64,000 bases of DNA from Brevibacillus gelatini. Its GTDB lineage: Bacteria > Bacillota > Bacilli > Brevibacillales > Brevibacillaceae. Positions within the stretch are counted from its first letter, which is position 1; the number at the start of each line of letters is the position of its first letter. The notes beneath the pieces were generated by a model, which worked only from the letters and a program-made list of their open reading frames with translations, ran no database searches and was not told the origin of the DNA. Location: assembly GCF_003710935.1 (NCBI RefSeq), contig NZ_RHHS01000028.1:1-64000 (forward strand), given 5' to 3'. A program made the position numbers and the translations under genes. Shown piece by piece: positions 60,529 to 64,000 of this stretch.

Positions 60529-60965
60529 ACGTGGTAATCGACACCAGCACAATCATTCGCGCGACGTTGGAACAAAATAGGATGGCTCAAAGGGCTCTTT
60601 CGTTGTCCATTCGGGAACATCAGGTACTACTGACGGATGAGATGGCGAAAGAGCTTGCTGCCACGATTGTCATCGTCGCAGAAAAGAAAGGGCAAAACCC
60701 GAAACCACCATTGAGAGTAGCGGCGACTTATTTGCTTCGGGCCAATAGGGTACGCTCAACAACCGTGTATTCCTGGTGCTACGATCCGGATGACTCCATG
60801 TTTATTGAGTGCGCAATTGATGGTGGTGCACAAGCGGTCGTCTCCAATGACCGGAGTTTAACGACACTCCATGAGTACGTCACCGATGAAGAGGGGAAAA
60901 GACTCATCCAAGAGATTGAGTTTTTGACCCCGGAGGAGTTTGTAAGTAAATACAGCCTGTCATGA
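60525..60965 (+). CDS. PIN-domain toxin
   Basis: 146 residues, PIN superfamily (putative toxin, COG1569-like). Acidic residues expected for the Mg site: D6 (MNVVIDTST), a Glu near 44 (DEMAKEL), DPDDSMFIECAI near 86 and SNDRSL near 107. Probably an RNase held by the antitoxin just upstream. Stabilisation of the element is the likely benefit. Confidence 0.85.
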   Translation: MNVVIDTSTIIRATLEQNRMAQRALSLSIREHQVLLTDEMAKELAATIVIVAEKKGQNPKPPLRVAATYLLRANRVRSTTVYSWCYDPDDSMFIECAIDGGAQAVVSNDRSLTTLHEYVTDEEGKRLIQEIEFLTPEEFVSKYSLS

Positions 60966-60990
60966 GTTTTTTCATCAGGCACAGGAAACC

Positions 60991-61029
60991 AAGACTTTTC
61001 AACCGCTAAGGTTAGGAAGTCTTTTTTTA
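60991..61029 (+). terminator. terminator of the toxin-antitoxin pair
   Basis: AAGACTT/AAGTCTT stem with an AACC/GGTT inner pair, then eight T. Confidence 0.75.
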
Positions 61030-61035
61030 TTTTGT

Positions 61036-61077
61036 CCCTCGTGCGGGCGTACCAAAAGCACGGGCCGAGAAATCGGC
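61036..61077 (+). promoter_or_regulatory. structured leader of ssb: pseudoknot plus GNRA hairpin, copy 1
   Basis: CCC (61036-61038) pairs with GGG (61045-61047); the loop CGTGC (61040-61044) pairs with GCACG (61058-61062): an H-type pseudoknot. Then hairpin GCCGA-GAAA-TCGGC (61064-61077), directly followed by the ribosome site GGAAAGGAG and the ssb ATG at 61092. The same architecture recurs at 61606-61646. Confidence 0.65.
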
Positions 61078-61091
61078 GGAAAGGAGAAGAA

Positions 61092-61532
61092 ATGAATCGA
61101 GTCGTCTTGATTGGTCGGCTGACGAAAGATCCAGAGATGCGCTACACGACAAACGGGATCGCTGTTACGACGTTTACGTTGGCTGTGAATCGCCCGTTTG
61201 CCAATCAAGAAGGAGAAAGGCAAGCGGATTTTATCAACATCGTAACCTGGCAGAAACTTGCCGATCTGTGCGCAACCTACTTACGCAAGGGCCGACAAGT
61301 TGGGGTGGAAGGAAGGCTGCAAACTCGGTCATACGAAAACCAGGAAGGACGAAAGGTATACGTGACGGAGGTTGTGGCGGACCGTGCTTATTTCCTTGAG
61401 AAAGCAGAGGAGACTCGTACGGGCAATCAGCAACCAAGCCATGATCCCTTTGCCCCTGGAGATCCATTTGCCGATCCGTTCGGTGGCTCAGGAAAACCAA
61501 TCAATATTACGGATGACGATTTGCCGTTCTAG
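61092..61532 (+). CDS. ssb: single-stranded DNA-binding protein
   Basis: 146 residues: OB-fold (about 1-105; [56 protein letters not shown]), short linker, acidic tip DDDLPF that recruits partner proteins. ATG 61092 has AAAGGAG. An element copy of SSB should coat transferred or replicating single strands. The structured leader upstream suggests translational control. Confidence 0.95.
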   Translation: MNRVVLIGRLTKDPEMRYTTNGIAVTTFTLAVNRPFANQEGERQADFINIVTWQKLADLCATYLRKGRQVGVEGRLQTRSYENQEGRKVYVTEVVADRAYFLEKAEETRTGNQQPSHDPFAPGDPFADPFGGSGKPINITDDDLPF

Positions 61533-61555
61533 GGAATGGGTCATCGCAGGACAAA

Positions 61556-61593
61556 AAAGACTTCTCTCTGATGGTTCGGGAGAAGTCTTTTTG
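61556..61593 (+). terminator. terminator between ssb and the next gene
   Basis: AAAGACTTCTC/GAGAAGTCTTT stem, then TTG; transcription of the next gene would need its own start or readthrough. Confidence 0.8.
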
Positions 61594-61605
61594 TATACAC
61601 AAAAT

Positions 61606-61646
61606 CCCTCGTGCGGGAGAAAACAATAGCACGTTGGCCGAGAGGC
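61606..61646 (+). promoter_or_regulatory. structured leader, copy 2
   Basis: CCC (61606-61608) with GGG (61615-61617); loop CGTGC (61610-61614) with GCACG (61629-61633); then GCC-GAGA-GGC hairpin (61637-61646) and the site AAAGGAG. Same order and pairing as copy 1 with different linker bases and a shorter last stem, again with a GNRA loop. Confidence 0.65.
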
Positions 61647-61662
61647 GAAGAAAGGAGATGCT

Positions 61663-62712
61663 ATGAATAACCAACTGACGGTCATCGATGGACAGGAAAC
61701 TCGCTTGATGGAGGGCTACAGTTCCCAAGAGATGCACGCTGTCTTGCAGGAGATGAAACAAAAACTCAATCTGACGCAGCAATTCTTCAAGGAAGTCATG
61801 ATTGAGGGGCAAGATTACGGCGTTCTGGAAGGTACTGCGAAACCAACGCTATTGAAAGCGGGTGCCGAAAAACTATGCGAACTGTATGGGTTCTCACCGA
61901 TCGTAAAGATGATCGAAGAAACGGCGGAAAGAGATACCGGCTACTATCGGGCTCGGGTAACGATTAGCCTGATTCATCGTCGCAGCGGTGTAACCATTGC
62001 TGATGGTGTTGGGGAAGCCAATACCATGGAAAGTCGATATCGCTGGCGTTGGGTCTTCGAAAACGAGTTGCCGAGGGGGATTGATAAAAACTCCTTGGTA
62101 CAGAAGAGTTTTCCGAAAAAGAACGGAAACGGAACCTATATCAAATACCGGATCGAAAATGAGGATCTCCACTCATTGTGGAACACTGTTCTGAAGATGG
62201 CCAAGAAGCGCGGCCTAATTGACGCTGTACTTTCTGCAACCCGTTCTTCAGGTATCTTTACCCAGGATGTTGAGGACTTGAAGGATTGGGCTGAAGCGGC
62301 TCCATCAGATGAACCCAACCAACGACGTGAGAATGGAACGCCCGGTCACAACAGGAACGAAAGCAGAAGGACGTCAAACCGGCCGCAAGGACAAGAAGGG
62401 AAGCCGGCGCCACAAAATCAATCCGGTACTCATAAGGAACATGCTGCCATCACTCCGTCCGATACGCCCCGTTGGATTACAGGTACTGTAACGGATGTGC
62501 AAGGAACAGCCATCAACGACACCCCTTGCTTTATTTTGTTCCTGCATAACGGCAGCAAAGTCCTGATTCCGGAAGATCATCCGGTGGCCCAACAAGACTT
62601 AAACAACTTGATGGGAGGACAATTGTTAAAGTTCCTTACTCGCACGATGGGGGATTTTGAGGCAATTGCCGGCCGCAGCGGCCAAGAGATTCAGGAGGTG
62701 CGCAGTGCATGA
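61663..62712 (+). CDS. unknown protein, possible ssDNA-annealing or recombination factor
   Basis: 349 residues. Conserved-looking parts: VLEGTAKPTLLKAGAEKLCELYG near 50-75, YRARVTISLIHRRSG near 95, SRYRWRWVFENELP near 125, and HSLWNTVLKMAKKRGLIDAVLSATRSSGIFTQDVED near 165-200. C-terminal half: a low-complexity linker then a small beta domain. The pattern is widespread in phages and ICEs near ssb, and recombination or replication is a reasonable guess, but I do not recognise a characterised family. AAAGGAG site; overlaps the next gene by 4 bases. Confidence 0.65.
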   Translation: MNNQLTVIDGQETRLMEGYSSQEMHAVLQEMKQKLNLTQQFFKEVMIEGQDYGVLEGTAKPTLLKAGAEKLCELYGFSPIVKMIEETAERDTGYYRARVTISLIHRRSGVTIADGVGEANTMESRYRWRWVFENELPRGIDKNSLVQKSFPKKNGNGTYIKYRIENEDLHSLWNTVLKMAKKRGLIDAVLSATRSSGIFTQDVEDLKDWAEAAPSDEPNQRRENGTPGHNRNESRRTSNRPQGQEGKPAPQNQSGTHKEHAAITPSDTPRWITGTVTDVQGTAINDTPCFILFLHNGSKVLIPEDHPVAQQDLNNLMGGQLLKFLTRTMGDFEAIAGRSGQEIQEVRSA

Positions 62713-63461
62713 GCATTTTTCCTGAAATCCTTGACGTTGCTGATCGTTTTAATCTCTTGGCACAGCAAAAGGCTGCGCCGAGAGGTGAGATTCGCGTCCA
62801 TTGCCCGTTCTGCGCTGAGATTGTCGGTATAGCGGATCGCGGGTTCCATCTTTACCTGAATCCGGTCAAGAATACGTATCACTGCTTTCGCTGCCAGGAA
62901 AAAGGGGGCGTGGCCAAATTCATCGGTCTTCTGGAAGGAAAAGGCGAACAAGAAGTGATCGATGAATACAAGGCCAAACATGAAGCCGCCCGAAGGAAAA
63001 AGCGGAAGAAAAAGACATGGGAAGATCATCCTGCAATGAAGCTTTCCGCACACCAATGGAAATTGATGGGCTTTCTCGGGAAGATCGACGGGAAAATGTT
63101 TCACACCAGCCCGAATTATGCACGTGCTGTTCTTCAGTGGGCATGGCGGGAGTGGCAACTATTCACGTCTGAGAAATCAAAGGAAGCGTTCCATGTCCTT
63201 CTGCTTGGCAAATACCTGGCGAATGAAAAAGCCGCGGAGGATTTCGTCAGGAAAACCGAGAGAGATACCGGCATTGAAAGCCTTTGGGAGCGAGCCGTGA
63301 AGATGCATCAGCTCCCCAAGGATTTGTGGGCGGAATGGGCCAAACGAGCGGATGTCATCGTTCGCGAACTTGTAGAAGCAATTCGGAACGAAGAGAAAGC
63401 GGCGGATTTGGAAGGGACCATTCAGCGAGAGTTGCAAAAAATGAAGGAGAGAACGGCGTGA
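62709..63461 (+). CDS. CHC2-type zinc-ribbon protein
   Basis: 250 residues. N-terminal DnaG-like zinc ribbon near 30-75: VHCPFCAEIVG, then YHCFRCQEKGGVAKFIGLLEG. After it a Lys/Arg-rich stretch (ARRKKRKKKTWED near 95) and helices; no TOPRIM domain. It may recognise DNA for priming, working with the primase at 12052 or a host enzyme. Overlaps the next gene by 4 bases. Confidence 0.7.
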   Translation: MSIFPEILDVADRFNLLAQQKAAPRGEIRVHCPFCAEIVGIADRGFHLYLNPVKNTYHCFRCQEKGGVAKFIGLLEGKGEQEVIDEYKAKHEAARRKKRKKKTWEDHPAMKLSAHQWKLMGFLGKIDGKMFHTSPNYARAVLQWAWREWQLFTSEKSKEAFHVLLLGKYLANEKAAEDFVRKTERDTGIESLWERAVKMHQLPKDLWAEWAKRADVIVRELVEAIRNEEKAADLEGTIQRELQKMKERTA

Positions 63462-64000
63462 CCTGGAAATGGAGTTATAGCCGACTCTTCAAATATGACT
63501 CCTGCCCCCACGCGTACTATTTCCGGTACGTGTTGGGGAGGCCGGAGAAGGAAACGGAAGCAATGGCGATCGGGAAGCAATTCCACGAAGTCATTGCTTC
63601 TTCTGTTTTACGGCAGCCTCCGCCGGCGGGAATTCCGAAAGACGTGCAGGAGTTGGCGATAAAGGCGTATCGACTGTTGCAGACCCACATTTTCAAAGGG
63701 GAAATTGTCGCGGTCGAGCGTGAAATCATCACTCCCATTACGGAGACGGATCTGTTCCATGTGGTGATTGATCTCATTGTCCAATACGATATGTTTTCCC
63801 TCTCAATTTACGACTGGAAAACATCCTGGGCAGTTTATGAGGTCATGCAGAAGCCCAAGCAACTGCTTCTCTATGCTTGGAGCGCATGGCAATCCGACCT
63901 TTACGCTTCGGAGGTCGCTTATCTGTTTCCGAGAAAGTATGAAATCAAAACAGCACAGGTAACGCCTGAAGCGATTGCGGAAACCCTTGATTGGGCCAAG
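63458..64000 (+). CDS. RecB/Cas4-like PD-(D/E)XK nuclease, cut by window edge
   Basis: First 181 codons of a gene that runs on past 64000. GTG start with AAGGAGA upstream, overlapping the previous stop. Family marks: YSRLFKYDSCPHAYYFRYVLG near 5-28, IGKQFHEVI near 42, FHVVIDLIVQYD near 101, SIYDWKTS near 117 and QLLLYAW near 133, i.e. the GxxxH, D and DxK motifs of the PD-(D/E)XK superfamily (PDDEXK_1). Likely an exonuclease of a recombination pathway with ssb and the gene at 61663. Confidence 0.85.
   Translation, partial: MTWKWSYSRLFKYDSCPHAYYFRYVLGRPEKETEAMAIGKQFHEVIASSVLRQPPPAGIPKDVQELAIKAYRLLQTHIFKGEIVAVEREIITPITETDLFHVVIDLIVQYDMFSLSIYDWKTSWAVYEVMQKPKQLLLYAWSAWQSDLYASEVAYLFPRKYEIKTAQVTPEAIAETLDWAK

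Overview
The window looks like chromosome of a low-to-mid GC Gram-positive bacterium of the Bacillales. An inferred closer fit is the Brevibacillus/Paenibacillus/Aneurinibacillus group, because of the tRNA array, the AGGAGG-type ribosome sites, frequent TTG/GTG starts, S-layer homology and copper-amine-oxidase stalk domains, and BsrG/TxpA-like holin-like toxins. Species cannot be fixed from this stretch.

Layout. 1-1445: host array of 13 tRNA genes. The last one, tRNA-Leu(TAG), is the apparent integration site of a large integrative and conjugative element (ICE) that fills the rest of the window and leaves it on the right; the far attachment site is not seen. 1514-4814: integration and lysogeny-like control (tyrosine integrase, ImmA/IrrE-type protease, CI-like repressor, divergent Xre regulator, excisionase-like gene, four copies of one operator palindrome). 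4998-15842: early and maintenance genes (RecD2-like helicase, HTH-primase-DUF5348 fusion, small membrane proteins) plus three damaged genes: XtrA-like, sigma-region-4-like and ATP-dependent ligase. 15995-24018: type IV secretion core (VirB2-like, PrgI/VirB3-like, a VirB4 split into two genes, VirB6/TrbL-like, M23 wall hydrolase). 24029-32430 and 33914-38972: MinD/TadZ-like ATPases and a set of exported surface proteins (SLH, fibronectin-III-like, copper-amine-oxidase stalk, large beta-rich proteins). 32665-33780: three tandem type I toxin-antitoxin cassettes. 39017-45594: a compact Tad/Flp (type IVb) pilus set (CpaB, TadZ, TadA/CpaF, TadB, TadC, two short pilins, a TadE-like pseudopilin, a prepilin peptidase). 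45611-46695: EAL phosphodiesterase and LuxR-type regulator. 46692-48444: TubR-like and TubZ-like partition pair, followed by two repeat arrays (48454-48576 and 49193-49473) and hairpins that are good candidates for a centromere and an oriT/oriV, next to a replication-relaxation family gene. 51233-56184: AT-richer cargo, a complete type II CBASS (Cap4, CD-NTase, Cap2, Cap3) with its own promoter and terminator. 56456-64000: coupling ATPase, S1-domain protein, PIN toxin-antitoxin pair, ssb, a gene of unknown fold, a zinc-ribbon protein and the start of a RecB/Cas4-like nuclease.

How it may work together (inference). The element seems to carry a conjugation machine together with its own type IVb pilus, exported surface proteins, cyclic-di-GMP turnover, tubulin-based partition and several stabilising or defence modules. 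Genes from about 16 kb to 32 kb and 34 kb to 48 kb point the same way and often overlap, yet several terminator-like hairpins interrupt them. The two most unusual small features are a repeated pseudoknot-plus-GNRA-hairpin leader in front of ssb and of its neighbour gene, and a 25-base motif repeated 18 kb apart at the start or end of transcription blocks.
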